This document shows, one piece after another, positions 32,532 through 41,548 of a stretch of DNA of 41,788 nt. The stretch lies in NCBI GenBank assembly GCA_021647405.1, contig JAKIUU010000021.1:1-41788 (forward strand), written 5' to 3'. How positions within the stretch are numbered: the stretch's first letter is position 1; each line of letters begins with the position of its first letter. The notes under the pieces are model-generated. The model was not told where the DNA came from. It was given only the letters and a program-made list of their open reading frames with translations, and did not search any database. This DNA is from Flavobacteriaceae bacterium. Lineage in GTDB: Bacteria; Bacteroidota; Bacteroidia; Flavobacteriales; Flavobacteriaceae. The translations under genes and the position numbers were made by a program.

Positions 32532-34131
32532 ACTTCAAAATTTAACACTATACATAGGTTTACTTTACCTAGTTGTAAGTTGTAATACTAAGTACCCACC
32601 TCTTGCAGGTTTAAAGGTTTTTAGATACAATGAGCACAGTAACATATCGTCATTAGATCCTGCCTTTGCCAAGACACTTGCCAATATTTGGGGTGTAAAC
32701 CAGTTGTTTAATGGGTTGGTTCAATTAGACGACAGCCTCCATGTTGCGCCAGATATTGCTAAAAGTTGGGTGTTGAGCCCAGACGGAAAGACCTACACTT
32801 TTACCTTGCGTAAAGATGTGTTTTTTCACCAACATGAGTTGTTTGGAAAAGACAGCACACGGCATGTAGTAGCACAAGATTTTACCTATAGTTTTAACCG
32901 CTTAAAAGATCCAAAAGTGGCCTCACCTGGCGGTTGGATTTTACAAACTGTAAAGTCTTATAAAGCTGTAAACGATTCTGTTTTTCAAATAAATTTAACA
33001 CAGGCTTTTCCGCCATTTTTAGGTTTATTGGCTATGAAATACTGCTCGGTTGTGCCCAAAGAAGCGGTAGATTATTTTGGCGATGAGTTTAGATCAAATC
33101 CCATTGGTACAGGCCCTTTTAAATTTAAGTTATGGGTAGAAAACACCAAGCTGGTTTATTTAAGGAATACGAACTATTACGAGTCCGATTCGGCGGGCAA
33201 ACACTTGCCTTATTTAGATGCTGTTGCCATAACATTCTTACCCGATAAACAAAACGAATTTTTACAACTTATTCAAGGAAATCTTGATTTTATAACAGGT
33301 TTAGACCCATCGTATAAAGATGATATTATCGACTTTAATGGCCAGTTAAATCCGCAATATACCAATCAATTATATATGTTAACAGGGGCCTATTTGAATA
33401 CAGAGTATTTGGGTTTTTTGATTGATTCCAAAAAAAATAATGCCATTCAAAATATCTGGCTACGGAAAGCCATTAACTACGGTTTTAACCGCCGTAAAAT
33501 GATTCGTTTTTTGCGAAATGGTATTGGTACACCCGCAGTAAATGGATTTATTCCTAAAGGATTGCCTGCTTTTAACAATTTAAAAGGCTATAATTACAAT
33601 CCAGAAAAAGCCAGAGAATACCTTAAAAAATACACCTTAGAAACAGGCGATACCAATCCTAGAATAAGTATTAATACCGATGCCAATTATTTAGATTTGT
33701 GTGAATACATACAACGCGAACTGCAAAAAATAGGACTAGAAGTGGCTGTAAATGTCAATCCACCAGCTACTTTAAGACAGGCAAAAGCCAACGGAAAATT
33801 TTCTGTTTTCCGCGCCAGTTGGATTGCTGACTATCCAGATTCTGAAAATTATTTATCACTTTTTTACAGTAAAAATTTGGCACCAAACGGGCCCAATTAT
33901 ACCCATTTTAACAATGCAGCGTTTGATGCACTTTACGAAAGAAGTTTTAGTGCAGTGACTTTAAATGAACGCTATAATTTGTATCAAAAAATGGATAGTT
34001 TAATTATATCCAATGCGCCAATAGTGCCTTTGTATTATGACCAAGTGGTAAGGTTTGTACAAAAAAACATTACGGGTTTAAATGTGAACCCTATAAATGC
34101 TTTGCAATTAAAATGGGTAAAGAAAAATTAA
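32509..34131 (+). CDS. Oligopeptide-type ABC transporter substrate-binding lipoprotein
   Basis: A 540-residue SBP family 5 protein (DppA/OppA group) which delivers peptides or similar solutes to an ABC importer. The signal peptide ends in YLVVSC, making it a lipoprotein. Hallmarks are LDPAFAKTLANIWGVNQLFN, DGKTYTFTLRKDVFFHQHE, and the final PLYYDQVVRFVQKNI. Start at 32509 or ATG 32515. The start lies within the ABM gene. No ATPase or permease is nearby. Its stop is shared with the convergent EEP gene. Confidence 0.93.
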   Translation: MIMALKNRLQNLTLYIGLLYLVVSCNTKYPPLAGLKVFRYNEHSNISSLDPAFAKTLANIWGVNQLFNGLVQLDDSLHVAPDIAKSWVLSPDGKTYTFTLRKDVFFHQHELFGKDSTRHVVAQDFTYSFNRLKDPKVASPGGWILQTVKSYKAVNDSVFQINLTQAFPPFLGLLAMKYCSVVPKEAVDYFGDEFRSNPIGTGPFKFKLWVENTKLVYLRNTNYYESDSAGKHLPYLDAVAITFLPDKQNEFLQLIQGNLDFITGLDPSYKDDIIDFNGQLNPQYTNQLYMLTGAYLNTEYLGFLIDSKKNNAIQNIWLRKAINYGFNRRKMIRFLRNGIGTPAVNGFIPKGLPAFNNLKGYNYNPEKAREYLKKYTLETGDTNPRISINTDANYLDLCEYIQRELQKIGLEVAVNVNPPATLRQAKANGKFSVFRASWIADYPDSENYLSLFYSKNLAPNGPNYTHFNNAAFDALYERSFSAVTLNERYNLYQKMDSLIISNAPIVPLYYDQVVRFVQKNITGLNVNPINALQLKWVKKN

Positions 34132-35141
34132 AAACCAATCCGACTTTCTATGGGGTAGTGGTCAGAAAAGGTGACTTTATGGTTTTTAAAATCCAGAATA
34201 TTTAATTTTTTATCGACCAAAATAAAATCTATACGCAGGGGTATGTTTTTGTACCGGTAGCTTGTGCCAAATCCTGAACCAGCTTCTTCAAAAGCATCGT
34301 TAAAGTCAACTTTTAAATTTTTGTAGGCCCAAGAAAATGCGGTGTTGTTAAAATCGGCACAAAGAACAGTTTTGTAATCTGTATGAGAAAAATGCGCTTT
34401 GAGCAATAAAACTTGCGCTTGTTGCTTGGAAAAAGTTTTGCCTATATTTTTGAGCAGACGCTGTGAATTATCTTTGCTTATTTTCTCTTTCTCTGGATTG
34501 ATATGTAAAGATTCAAGGTGAATATTATAAACCCTTAAAGTATCATTGTGCTTTACCACATCTACAAAAATTGAATTGTTTGAGGTTTTTTTAAAATTGA
34601 GGGAGCCTTTATTTACTATTGGGTATTTAGAAAAAATAGCTTGGCCAATCTTATTTTTTTCGTCAGTAAATTTGGTATAATTATAAGGGTATAATTTTTC
34701 CAATTCTCTTTGCTGATGGTATTCTTGCAAACACAAAATATCGGGATTTTTATCGGCTATAAAAGCTATTAAATCACTTTTAGTGTTGGTGTCTTTTATC
34801 CAATTATAAAGATTGAATAGGCGCACATTGTAAGACATAATATCTGTTTGGGGGGTACTAACAATATCTTTAGAACTAAACTTGTAGAAATTTGTCGCAA
34901 AATTAAATCCTACCAGCAGAGTCAAAAAGGACAGTAGGAATTGTTTTTTTAATCCCACCAACCAATAGATAAAAAATAGGCTATTTATTATTAGTAAAAC
35001 AGGCACAAAAAGGCTTAAGGCAGAAATTACAGGAAATGTTGTAGGTTTTATATAAGAGGTGGCATACGAAAGCAATAATAAAACAGCAAATAGACTATTT
35101 ATAAAATAGATAAGTTTGTTGCTAAAGCTTAATTTTTTCAA
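34128..35141 (-). CDS. Endonuclease/exonuclease/phosphatase (EEP) family membrane protein
   Basis: A 337-residue protein with three N-terminal membrane segments (residues about 10-85) followed by an EEP domain at 100-337. Catalytic motifs are all visible: MSYNVRLFNL, ILCLQEYHQQREL (metal-binding Glu), LCADFNNTAFSWA (Asp-x-Asn), IPLRIDFILVD and the final SDHYPIESRI. Active-site residues appear intact, so it may be a phosphodiesterase or nuclease facing the periplasm. Last gene in a five-gene block after two rhomboids. Confidence 0.9.
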   Translation of the reverse strand: MKKLSFSNKLIYFINSLFAVLLLLSYATSYIKPTTFPVISALSLFVPVLLIINSLFFIYWLVGLKKQFLLSFLTLLVGFNFATNFYKFSSKDIVSTPQTDIMSYNVRLFNLYNWIKDTNTKSDLIAFIADKNPDILCLQEYHQQRELEKLYPYNYTKFTDEKNKIGQAIFSKYPIVNKGSLNFKKTSNNSIFVDVVKHNDTLRVYNIHLESLHINPEKEKISKDNSQRLLKNIGKTFSKQQAQVLLLKAHFSHTDYKTVLCADFNNTAFSWAYKNLKVDFNDAFEEAGSGFGTSYRYKNIPLRIDFILVDKKLNILDFKNHKVTFSDHYPIESRIGF

Positions 35142-35992
35142 GATTTACCCGATTTAAATAAAAAATCTTTTTCTTCTTTGCTGAGTGTTTCGTAACCAGA
35201 CTTGCTAATTTTATCTAAAATTTCATCAATGCGTTTCTGACTTATTTGCGTATTTGCAGCCGATTTTGTTTTGGCTTTTGATTTATAAACGGTTCGCAAA
35301 GGCTTTTGTTTTTTTACTGTAAAGATTTTATTTAACGATTCTAGAAAATTACCATTATTTTTAAAAAGGTAAGTCAAAATAAATCCGATAAGGGCACCAC
35401 CAAGATGTGCCAAATGACCTCCTGCATTGTCTACAGGAATTTGAATAACATCCATACCTATCCAGATAACTGCCAATAGCCACAGTTTTACAAAACCTAT
35501 AAATCTGATTTTTATTTCGTAATGTGGTATGTAAGTGGTAATACCTATAAAAATAGCTGTTACAGATGCCGAAGCCCCCACAAGAATGCCATTGCTATTT
35601 TTAAAAACAGGGAAATAATTATAGCTCATAATATAAATAAAACCACCAAAAATAGCGCCTAAAAAATAGTAGTTTATAAATTCTTTTTGGGTAAAATATT
35701 CTAAAAATAAATTACCTATATAATATAATATCAATAAATTAGATAATATATGCCAGAGACCATCATGTAAAAAAGCATAGCTTATAATACTCCAGGGTCT
35801 GTATATAATTTGATCAAACTCTGCAGGCAGTGCAAACCAATCAAATACAAAATTGGTTTGAGAGGTCATTAAAAAAGCCAAAGTATTGAACAAATAACCA
35901 ATAAAAAATACCGCTACATTAATGTAGATTAGCTTTTCTACAACAGTTGCTTTTTGATAGTGGTATTTTAATTGATCAATTAAATTAGTCAT
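35138..35992 (-). CDS. Rhomboid-family intramembrane serine protease with C-terminal tail
   Basis: A 284-residue protein with six membrane helices and a soluble C-terminal tail of about 75 residues ending in RIDEILDKISKSGYETLSKE. The catalytic serine is in GILVGASASVTAIFIG (GxSx motif) and the histidine in AGGHLAHLGGALIGFI, so the dyad is present. Bacteroidota genomes often pair it with a second rhomboid as here. Substrates are unknown. Its start codon follows the smaller rhomboid after 11 bases. Confidence 0.92.
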   Translation of the reverse strand: MTNLIDQLKYHYQKATVVEKLIYINVAVFFIGYLFNTLAFLMTSQTNFVFDWFALPAEFDQIIYRPWSIISYAFLHDGLWHILSNLLILYYIGNLFLEYFTQKEFINYYFLGAIFGGFIYIMSYNYFPVFKNSNGILVGASASVTAIFIGITTYIPHYEIKIRFIGFVKLWLLAVIWIGMDVIQIPVDNAGGHLAHLGGALIGFILTYLFKNNGNFLESLNKIFTVKKQKPLRTVYKSKAKTKSAANTQISQKRIDEILDKISKSGYETLSKEEKDFLFKSGKS

Positions 35993-36003
35993 AGGCTAAG
36001 AAA

Positions 36004-36606
36004 TTAATTATCCCATCTGTTAAACTGATTTTGTCGCCAAAAAAGCATTATTATAAAACCTAAGAGTGCACCGCCTATGTGGGCAAAATGGGCTGTATTA
36101 TCAGACCCACTAAATCCAAAATAAATATCACTTAATATTAAAAGCGGAATAAAATATTTGGCCGCAATTGGTATGGGGAAAAATATCATGGCCAATTTGG
36201 CATTTGGAAAAGTCATGCCAAAGGCCACCAAGACACCATAAATGGCACCAGATGCCCCAACAGCAGGAATATTATAAACATGAAACAGATAGTTAGACAA
36301 TGTATGAATGGCGGCAGCTCCTAATCCAGCAGAAAAATAAAAGAATAAAAACTTTTTTGATCCCCACATTTGTTCTAGAGGCGAACCAAAAGCATACAAA
36401 GCATACATATTAAACAAAATATGCATAAATCCGCCATGCATAAACATGTGTGTTACATATTGCCAACTGTGAAAATATGGAGAGCTTGGGTAAAATAAAG
36501 CAAACCATTCAAAGAATAAATTGGTATCAAAAATATAAAATGTGGCCACAAAAAAGAGGACGTTAATTATAATAAGGTTTTTGATAGCGGGTGGTAATTG
36601 AATCAT
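36004..36606 (-). CDS. Rhomboid-family intramembrane serine protease
   Basis: A 200-residue six-helix rhomboid. The serine lies in PAVGASGAIYGVLVAFG and the histidine in TAHFAHIGGALLGFI, and HMFMHGGFMHILFNMYALY is the N-terminal rhomboid signature. It is preceded by mutL after 12 bases and followed by a second rhomboid. It may act on membrane proteins in the same pathway as its neighbour. Confidence 0.94.
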   Translation of the reverse strand: MIQLPPAIKNLIIINVLFFVATFYIFDTNLFFEWFALFYPSSPYFHSWQYVTHMFMHGGFMHILFNMYALYAFGSPLEQMWGSKKFLFFYFSAGLGAAAIHTLSNYLFHVYNIPAVGASGAIYGVLVAFGMTFPNAKLAMIFFPIPIAAKYFIPLLILSDIYFGFSGSDNTAHFAHIGGALLGFIIMLFWRQNQFNRWDN

Positions 36607-36618
36607 ATATTAAGTTAA

Positions 36619-38421
36619 TTAAAACGCATTAAATTTCTTTTCAATATCTTCTAAAGACAAAGTTATAAAGGTTGCTTTGCCTTGTGGCGAAACGCTGGGC
36701 TCTTTACAGCTAAAAAGATTGTTGAGCAATTCTTCTTGCTCTTTTGTACTTAGAGATATTCCTTTTTTTATAGCCAAACTTCTTGCCAAACTTTTAGAAA
36801 TGCAATCGCTCTGACTGTAATTACTGTCTTTGGTCTGATTTTGAATGGCATCTAGTAAGCTTTCAATAAGGCTTTGAACCTGACTCTCTTTTACAGTTAT
36901 GGGCATGCCTTTAACAACAATTTCATCTTCTTTTTTAAACGTAATTTTAAAGCCAATACTCTCAAAATCTGATATTAAACGCTTAATTAATTGAACGTCT
37001 TGTTTGTTAAAACCTAAATTTAAAGGAAATAATAATTGTTGACTAGCTGACTCTTCTAAAGTAATTTTAGTCAGAAAATCTTCATATAAAATACGCTGAT
37101 GTGCCAAGTTCTGATCTATTAAAACCAATCCTGACTTTATGGCACTTAAAATGTAAGTATTGCGAATTTGCATACATACTTGTGCATTTGTTTTGTCATG
37201 CCCCTCAAAAAGATCTCCAGTAATGGGTTCCGATTCAATTTCATTATTAGCAAAAGCGTCTGTTTTGTACAGTTCTTCCCAATTAGTGGTTTCTGGTTTT
37301 TTAGAGTAATTTTCTTTAAATGGATTAAAATCAGAATCGACATTAATTTTTGGTGTGCCAACAGCTTTGTCTTTATAATCATAAGGCACATCAAATGAGG
37401 CATTTCTTTCGAAATCTAGTACAGGTGCCACTTGGTATTGGCCCAAACTGTGTTTGATAGTCGATTTAATGATGGCGTATAAGGCCTGTTCATTTTCAAA
37501 TTTCACCTCAGTTTTTGTGGGGTGGATGTTGATATCAATTTGTTCTGTAGGAACCGTTAAATATAAAAAATAAGTAGGGCAGTAGCCTTGACCTAAAAGC
37601 CCTTCAAACCCTGTTGTAACAGCATGATTTAAATAATTGCTTTTTATAAATCGGTTGTTGGCAAAAAAGAACTGTTCTCCTCTTTTTTTCTTGGCAAATT
37701 CTGGCTTGGCAATAAATCCAGAGATATTTACCAGTTCAGTTTCTTCGTTTATAGGGACTAGTTTTTCGTTTGTTTTTTTGCCAAAAACACCCACAATACG
37801 TTGCCTTAAATTTGACGAAGCCAATTGATACACATTGTGATCATTGTGATAAAAAGAGAATGCTATGTTGGGATGTGCTAAAGCTACGCGTTGAAACTCG
37901 CTAATAATGTGACGCGTTTCTACAGCATTCGATTTTAAGAAATTCCGCCTAGCGGGAATATTATAAAACAAATTTTTAACCGCAACACTGCTTCCTGTAG
38001 GGTTTGCAATAGGCTCTTGGCTGATAACTTTACTGCCTTCAATTACCAATTGTGTGCCCAATTCTTGGCCTTCTTGTTTTGTTTTAAGTGCTACATGAGC
38101 AATGGCAGCAATTGAGGCCAGGGCTTCGCCTCTAAAACCTTTTGTATGTAAATTAAAGAGGTCTTTGGCTTCCTTAATTTTTGAGGTGGCATGGCGTTCA
38201 AAAGACAGGCGTGCATCCGTTTCGCTCATCCCCAAGCCATTGTCAATTACTTGGATAAGTGTTTTGCCAGCGTCTTTTACAAGGAGTTTGATAGTGCTTG
38301 CTTGTGCATCAATAGCATTCTCTAACAATTCTTTAACTACAGAAGCGGGGCGTTGCACCACTTCTCCTGCGGCTATCTGATTGGCTACATGGTCTGGGAG
38401 TAATTGTATTATATCTGACAT
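36619..38421 (-). CDS. mutL: DNA mismatch repair protein MutL
   Basis: A 600-residue mismatch repair ATPase that links MutS recognition to strand cutting. The GHKL ATPase motifs are at the N-terminus: ELLENAIDAQASTIKLLVKD (about 31-50), DNGLGMSETD and TKGFRGEALASIAAIAHV, and the transducer domain continues to about 330. The C-terminal dimerisation domain has VLIDQNLAHQRILYED at 433-448, where the DQHAx2Ex4E endonuclease motif is changed (H to N438, E to Q442), and SPQGKA at 578-583 in place of CPHGRP. Its start overlaps the stop of the upstream small gene. Confidence 0.97.
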   Translation of the reverse strand: MSDIIQLLPDHVANQIAAGEVVQRPASVVKELLENAIDAQASTIKLLVKDAGKTLIQVIDNGLGMSETDARLSFERHATSKIKEAKDLFNLHTKGFRGEALASIAAIAHVALKTKQEGQELGTQLVIEGSKVISQEPIANPTGSSVAVKNLFYNIPARRNFLKSNAVETRHIISEFQRVALAHPNIAFSFYHNDHNVYQLASSNLRQRIVGVFGKKTNEKLVPINEETELVNISGFIAKPEFAKKKRGEQFFFANNRFIKSNYLNHAVTTGFEGLLGQGYCPTYFLYLTVPTEQIDINIHPTKTEVKFENEQALYAIIKSTIKHSLGQYQVAPVLDFERNASFDVPYDYKDKAVGTPKINVDSDFNPFKENYSKKPETTNWEELYKTDAFANNEIESEPITGDLFEGHDKTNAQVCMQIRNTYILSAIKSGLVLIDQNLAHQRILYEDFLTKITLEESASQQLLFPLNLGFNKQDVQLIKRLISDFESIGFKITFKKEDEIVVKGMPITVKESQVQSLIESLLDAIQNQTKDSNYSQSDCISKSLARSLAIKKGISLSTKEQEELLNNLFSCKEPSVSPQGKATFITLSLEDIEKKFNAF

Positions 38422-38699
38422 TAAAAGAAAGTGATTCCTATATATTTAAAATAACGATAGACTAAAAAAACCAAAATTACAATTATCATTGCTGTTTTAA
38501 TATTGGCATTGTTACGAGAAGGGGCCTTACTTTTTTTCCAAGCTTCTCTAAAATTGGTACTTGTTGATTTGCCAGCGTTTTCTTTTTTTTCTTTACTGTA
38601 TTTTTTTTCTAAAGCTTCTAAGCGTTCTTTACGGGCATCATAAAAACGGGGTTTGTAGTTAAAAACATAATGTGCTTTTTGTTTGAATAAATTAGCCAT
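38421..38699 (-). CDS. Small conserved protein with C-terminal membrane anchor
   Basis: A 92-residue protein: basic N-terminus (MANLFKQKAHYVFNYKPRFY), a charged coiled region (ERLEALEKKYSKEKKE) and one C-terminal membrane segment (TAMIIVILVFLVYRYFKYI). I know homologues in Flavobacteriia from the same place between ribH and mutL, where they are sometimes wrongly named riboflavin synthase beta subunit. It has no lumazine synthase motif. It may be a tail-anchored protein. It overlaps mutL by one base. Confidence 0.8.
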   Translation of the reverse strand: MANLFKQKAHYVFNYKPRFYDARKERLEALEKKYSKEKKENAGKSTSTNFREAWKKSKAPSRNNANIKTAMIIVILVFLVYRYFKYIGITFF

Positions 38700-38723
38700 A
38701 GCCTATAAATTATGATACAAGCT

Positions 38724-38731
38724 CAAAAGTA
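38724..38731 (-). promoter_or_regulatory. -7 box for the mutL operon
   Basis: The minus strand reads TACTTTTG, a consensus match, 24 bases ahead of the ATG at 38699. A possible -33 TTG is about 20 bases upstream, somewhat wide. Confidence 0.4.
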
Positions 38732-38774
38732 CTTAATTTGTAAAGAGTGGTCAAATTTTGTGGAAAAGTTGCTG

Positions 38775-39260
38775 TTAAATCTCTCTTAAAGTTGCCATTT
38801 TAAGGGCTGCAATAGCACACTCAACACCTTTATTGCCATGTTTTCCACCTGACCTGTCAATAGCTTGCTGCAGGGTATTATCGGTTAAAACACAAAAAAC
38901 AATAGGGGTATTGTATTTTATATTTAAATCTTTTATGCCCAAAGAAACGGCATTACACACAAAATCAAAATGTTTTGTTTCGCCTTGAATAACACTGCCA
39001 ATGGCAATAATGGCATCTAATTTATGAGATTTTATAAGGTGTTTGCTGCCATAAACCAATTCGTAACTTCCGGGAACTTTTAAGGTGTGTATATTCTTTT
39101 TAAGAATACCGTTATCTAGTAATGTTTTATTGGCGCCAGCGTAGAGTGCATTGGTAATGGCATCATTCCATTCAGAAACCACAATGCCAATTTTTAATTT
39201 ATCGGCATTTTTAAGAGGTTCTTTTTTATAGGATGATAAATTTTTTCCGGCTGTTGCCAT
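38775..39260 (-). CDS. ribH: 6,7-dimethyl-8-ribityllumazine synthase
   Basis: Penultimate enzyme of riboflavin synthesis, forming lumazine from ribityl-aminouracil and dihydroxybutanone phosphate. The 161-residue protein has IGIVVSEWNDAIT, KVPGSYELVYGSKHL, GSVIQGETKHFDFV (catalytic histidine) and VLTDNTLQQAIDRSGGKHGNKG-type text (ends at about 152). All functional positions look normal. It forms 60-subunit or pentameric shells. It lies seven bases after the TPR gene. Confidence 0.97.
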   Translation of the reverse strand: MATAGKNLSSYKKEPLKNADKLKIGIVVSEWNDAITNALYAGANKTLLDNGILKKNIHTLKVPGSYELVYGSKHLIKSHKLDAIIAIGSVIQGETKHFDFVCNAVSLGIKDLNIKYNTPIVFCVLTDNTLQQAIDRSGGKHGNKGVECAIAALKMATLREI

Positions 39261-39267
39261 TCTTAAA

Positions 39268-40044
39268 TTATTTGGCTGAGAAAAGGGCTTTATTAATATA
39301 GTAATCTATGTCCTTTGCAGCGTCAGATTTTGGATAATCTTTTTCAATTCTTTTGAAAAAAGACAAAGCTTTTTCACTTTTACCCAAACCTAAGGCCGTT
39401 TGTCCAGCTTTAAATAAAAAGAGGGGTGTTGTAAAACCATTCTCTTTTGTATTGGCTGCTTTTATGTAGTAATCTAAAGCATCTTCTAATTGATCTATTT
39501 CTGCAAAAGCATCACCAATAGCTGCAAGAGCAGTAGGGGCTAATAATTCGTCATCAGATGAGTATTTGCCTAAATGTATAACAGCGTTTTTATAATCTCT
39601 CATTTTTAAATAAGAAATACCTGCATAATATTCGGCCAAGTTACCTGCTTTAGTACCGCTATAAGTATCGGCAATATCTAAAAATCCATATTTACCATCG
39701 GCACCATCTAAGCCTAAAGTTAACAGCGAATCGCGTTCTTGAACAAGGATATTTAAAGTTTTTCCATTTAAAGCCGCTTCAAAATATTGTTTTGGAAAAG
39801 CCAATTCGTTAGAAGCTTCAATTTCTTTTGGCTCTTGAATGTATTTATTATAACCCAAATAGCCCAATATAATTACAGCAACTACCGCCAAACCTAAAAA
39901 TAATGGTTTTTGATTTTTTTCAATCCACTGCTCAGATCTTGATGCAGTTACATTAAGTGTTTCAAAAACCTCTTTTGTAGTGCTTTGAGATGTTTGCGTT
40001 TTAGTATTAGTTTTTTGTGTTTTTACTTTTTTATAAGTACCCAT
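39268..40044 (-). CDS. Membrane-anchored TPR protein (YfgM-like)
   Basis: A 258-residue protein with a Thr/Lys-rich N-terminal tail, one membrane segment at about 48-66 (LFLGLAVVAVIILGYLGYN), and TPR-like repeats over residues 130-250 (NLAEYYAGISYLKMRDYKNA; LAAIGDAFAEIDQLEDALDY; GQTALGLGKSEKALSFF). The layout resembles YfgM-type proteins, which assist protein folding at the Sec translocon. It is cotranscribed with ribH, which is unusual in function. The role is inferred. Confidence 0.85.
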   Translation of the reverse strand: MGTYKKVKTQKTNTKTQTSQSTTKEVFETLNVTASRSEQWIEKNQKPLFLGLAVVAVIILGYLGYNKYIQEPKEIEASNELAFPKQYFEAALNGKTLNILVQERDSLLTLGLDGADGKYGFLDIADTYSGTKAGNLAEYYAGISYLKMRDYKNAVIHLGKYSSDDELLAPTALAAIGDAFAEIDQLEDALDYYIKAANTKENGFTTPLFLFKAGQTALGLGKSEKALSFFKRIEKDYPKSDAAKDIDYYINKALFSAK

Positions 40045-40066
40045 ACGTCATATAAATTTTCAAGCG

Positions 40067-40074
40067 CAAAAATA
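40067..40074 (-). promoter_or_regulatory. -7 box for TPR-ribH
   Basis: The minus strand reads TATTTTTG, a match 22 bases from the ATG at 40044, divergent from the recF promoter. Confidence 0.5.
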
Positions 40075-40109
40075 TAATTTTTTATTCTAAAAAGGCAATA
40101 GTTTACACC

Positions 40110-40117
40110 TAAATTTG
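40110..40117 (+). promoter_or_regulatory. -7 box for recF
   Basis: TAAATTTG is a full consensus match 30 bases ahead of the recF ATG. Confidence 0.5.
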
Positions 40118-40147
40118 TTATTTTGCTAATTGGTATAATTATCTGCG

Positions 40148-41230
40148 ATGCATTTAAAAAAAATAACACTTTTAAATTTTAAAAATTTTGAATCGGCTAA
40201 TTTTAATTTCGATTCGAAAATCAATTGTTTTGTGGGGGCAAATGGTATTGGTAAAACCAATATTTTAGATGCTGTTTTTTGTTTGTCGTTTACCAAAAGT
40301 TATTTTAATTCTAGCGCTTCACAAATAATAAAGCACGATGCTGATTTTTTTGTGATTGAAGGTGTTTTTGACAAACAAGAAGCCGAAGAACATATTGTAT
40401 GTAGTTTAAAAAGAGGTCAGAAAAAAGTAATAAAACGCAATGGCAAAATTTATGAAAAGGTGCAACATCATATTGGCTTATTGCCTGTTGTGATGATATC
40501 GCCAGCTGATATCGATTTGATAGCTTCGGGTAGTGAGGTACGTAGAAAATTTATTGACAGTGTTATTTCACAATCGGATAGGGTGTATTTAAACGATTTG
40601 ATTCTTTATAATAAAGTAATTTCGCAACGCAATCATCTGTTAAAATATTTTGCAGCCAACCATACTTTTGACACTGTGAATCTTGAAGTTTACGATGACC
40701 AGCTAATCGATTTGGGTGCTAAAATACACACCAAACGCAAAACCTTTTTAGAAGCCTTTATTCCCATTTTTAAAGAGCGCTACGCAATGATTTCCAATAA
40801 TAAAGAGGAAGTTAATTTGGTTTATAAATCGCATTTAGAAAATACTGATATCAAACAACTGCTCAAAGACAGTTTGGCAAAAGACAGACTGTTTCAATAC
40901 ACCACTGTTGGGGTGCATAAAGACGATTTGCTTTTTTCTATTGCCGATTTTCCTGTTAAGAAATTTGGCTCGCAAGGACAGCAGAAATCGTATTTGATAG
41001 CTCTAAAATTGGCGCAATTCGATTTTATAAAATCGCAAACCAATGACACACCTATTTTGCTTTTAGATGATATCTTTGACAAGCTAGACGAAAACCGTGT
41101 GCTGCAATTAATACGTTTGGTAAACGAAGATAATTTCGGGCAATTATTCATTTCTGATACCCATGCCGAACGTACAGAAAATATTATTAAACAAATTAAC
41201 CAGACTTATAAAATTTTTAATTTAAGTTAA
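40148..41230 (+). CDS. recF: DNA replication and repair protein RecF
   Basis: A 360-residue SMC-like ATPase that loads RecA onto gapped DNA with RecO and RecR. Walker A is GANGIGKT (30-37), the signature FGSQGQQKSYLIALKLAQ precedes Walker B ILLLDDIFDKLD (D307, D308), and the D-loop follows. It precedes a DUF721/DciA-like gene by seven bases, a conserved pairing. There is no dnaA or dnaN nearby. Confidence 0.97.
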   Translation: MHLKKITLLNFKNFESANFNFDSKINCFVGANGIGKTNILDAVFCLSFTKSYFNSSASQIIKHDADFFVIEGVFDKQEAEEHIVCSLKRGQKKVIKRNGKIYEKVQHHIGLLPVVMISPADIDLIASGSEVRRKFIDSVISQSDRVYLNDLILYNKVISQRNHLLKYFAANHTFDTVNLEVYDDQLIDLGAKIHTKRKTFLEAFIPIFKERYAMISNNKEEVNLVYKSHLENTDIKQLLKDSLAKDRLFQYTTVGVHKDDLLFSIADFPVKKFGSQGQQKSYLIALKLAQFDFIKSQTNDTPILLLDDIFDKLDENRVLQLIRLVNEDNFGQLFISDTHAERTENIIKQINQTYKIFNLS

Positions 41231-41237
41231 AATTACC

Positions 41238-41534
41238 ATGGCCAAACGCTATTCCGACTCAAAATCTATAAAAGATTTAATGGGTGCTTTTATCAAAGAA
41301 AACAACCTTACCAAGGGCTTTACACAAATAAAGGTTAAAGAGGCTTGGTTGCAAGTAATGGGTAATGGTGTGCAATCTTATACCACTTCTATAAAACTAC
41401 AAAATGATGTATTGGTGGTGCATTTGAGCTCTTCTGTTTTGCGCGAAGAATTGAGCTATGGTAAAGATAAGATTAAAGCCATGATGAACAAAACCTTGGG
41501 CGAAGACCTTATTAAAACAGTGCGGTTGACTTAA
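41238..41534 (+). CDS. DUF721 (DciA-like) protein
   Basis: A 98-residue protein with a helical N-terminal part (SDSKSIKDLMGAFIKENNL) and the KH-like DUF721 core (VKEAWLQVMGNGVQSYTTSI and LVVHLSSSVLREELSYGKDK). DUF721 proteins include DciA, the ancestral loader of the replicative helicase DnaB. Bacteroidota lack DnaC, and this gene next to recF fits that role. The identification is at family level; helicase loading is inferred. Confidence 0.87.
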   Translation: MAKRYSDSKSIKDLMGAFIKENNLTKGFTQIKVKEAWLQVMGNGVQSYTTSIKLQNDVLVVHLSSSVLREELSYGKDKIKAMMNKTLGEDLIKTVRLT

Positions 41535-41548
41535 AAAAGTTTTAACGA

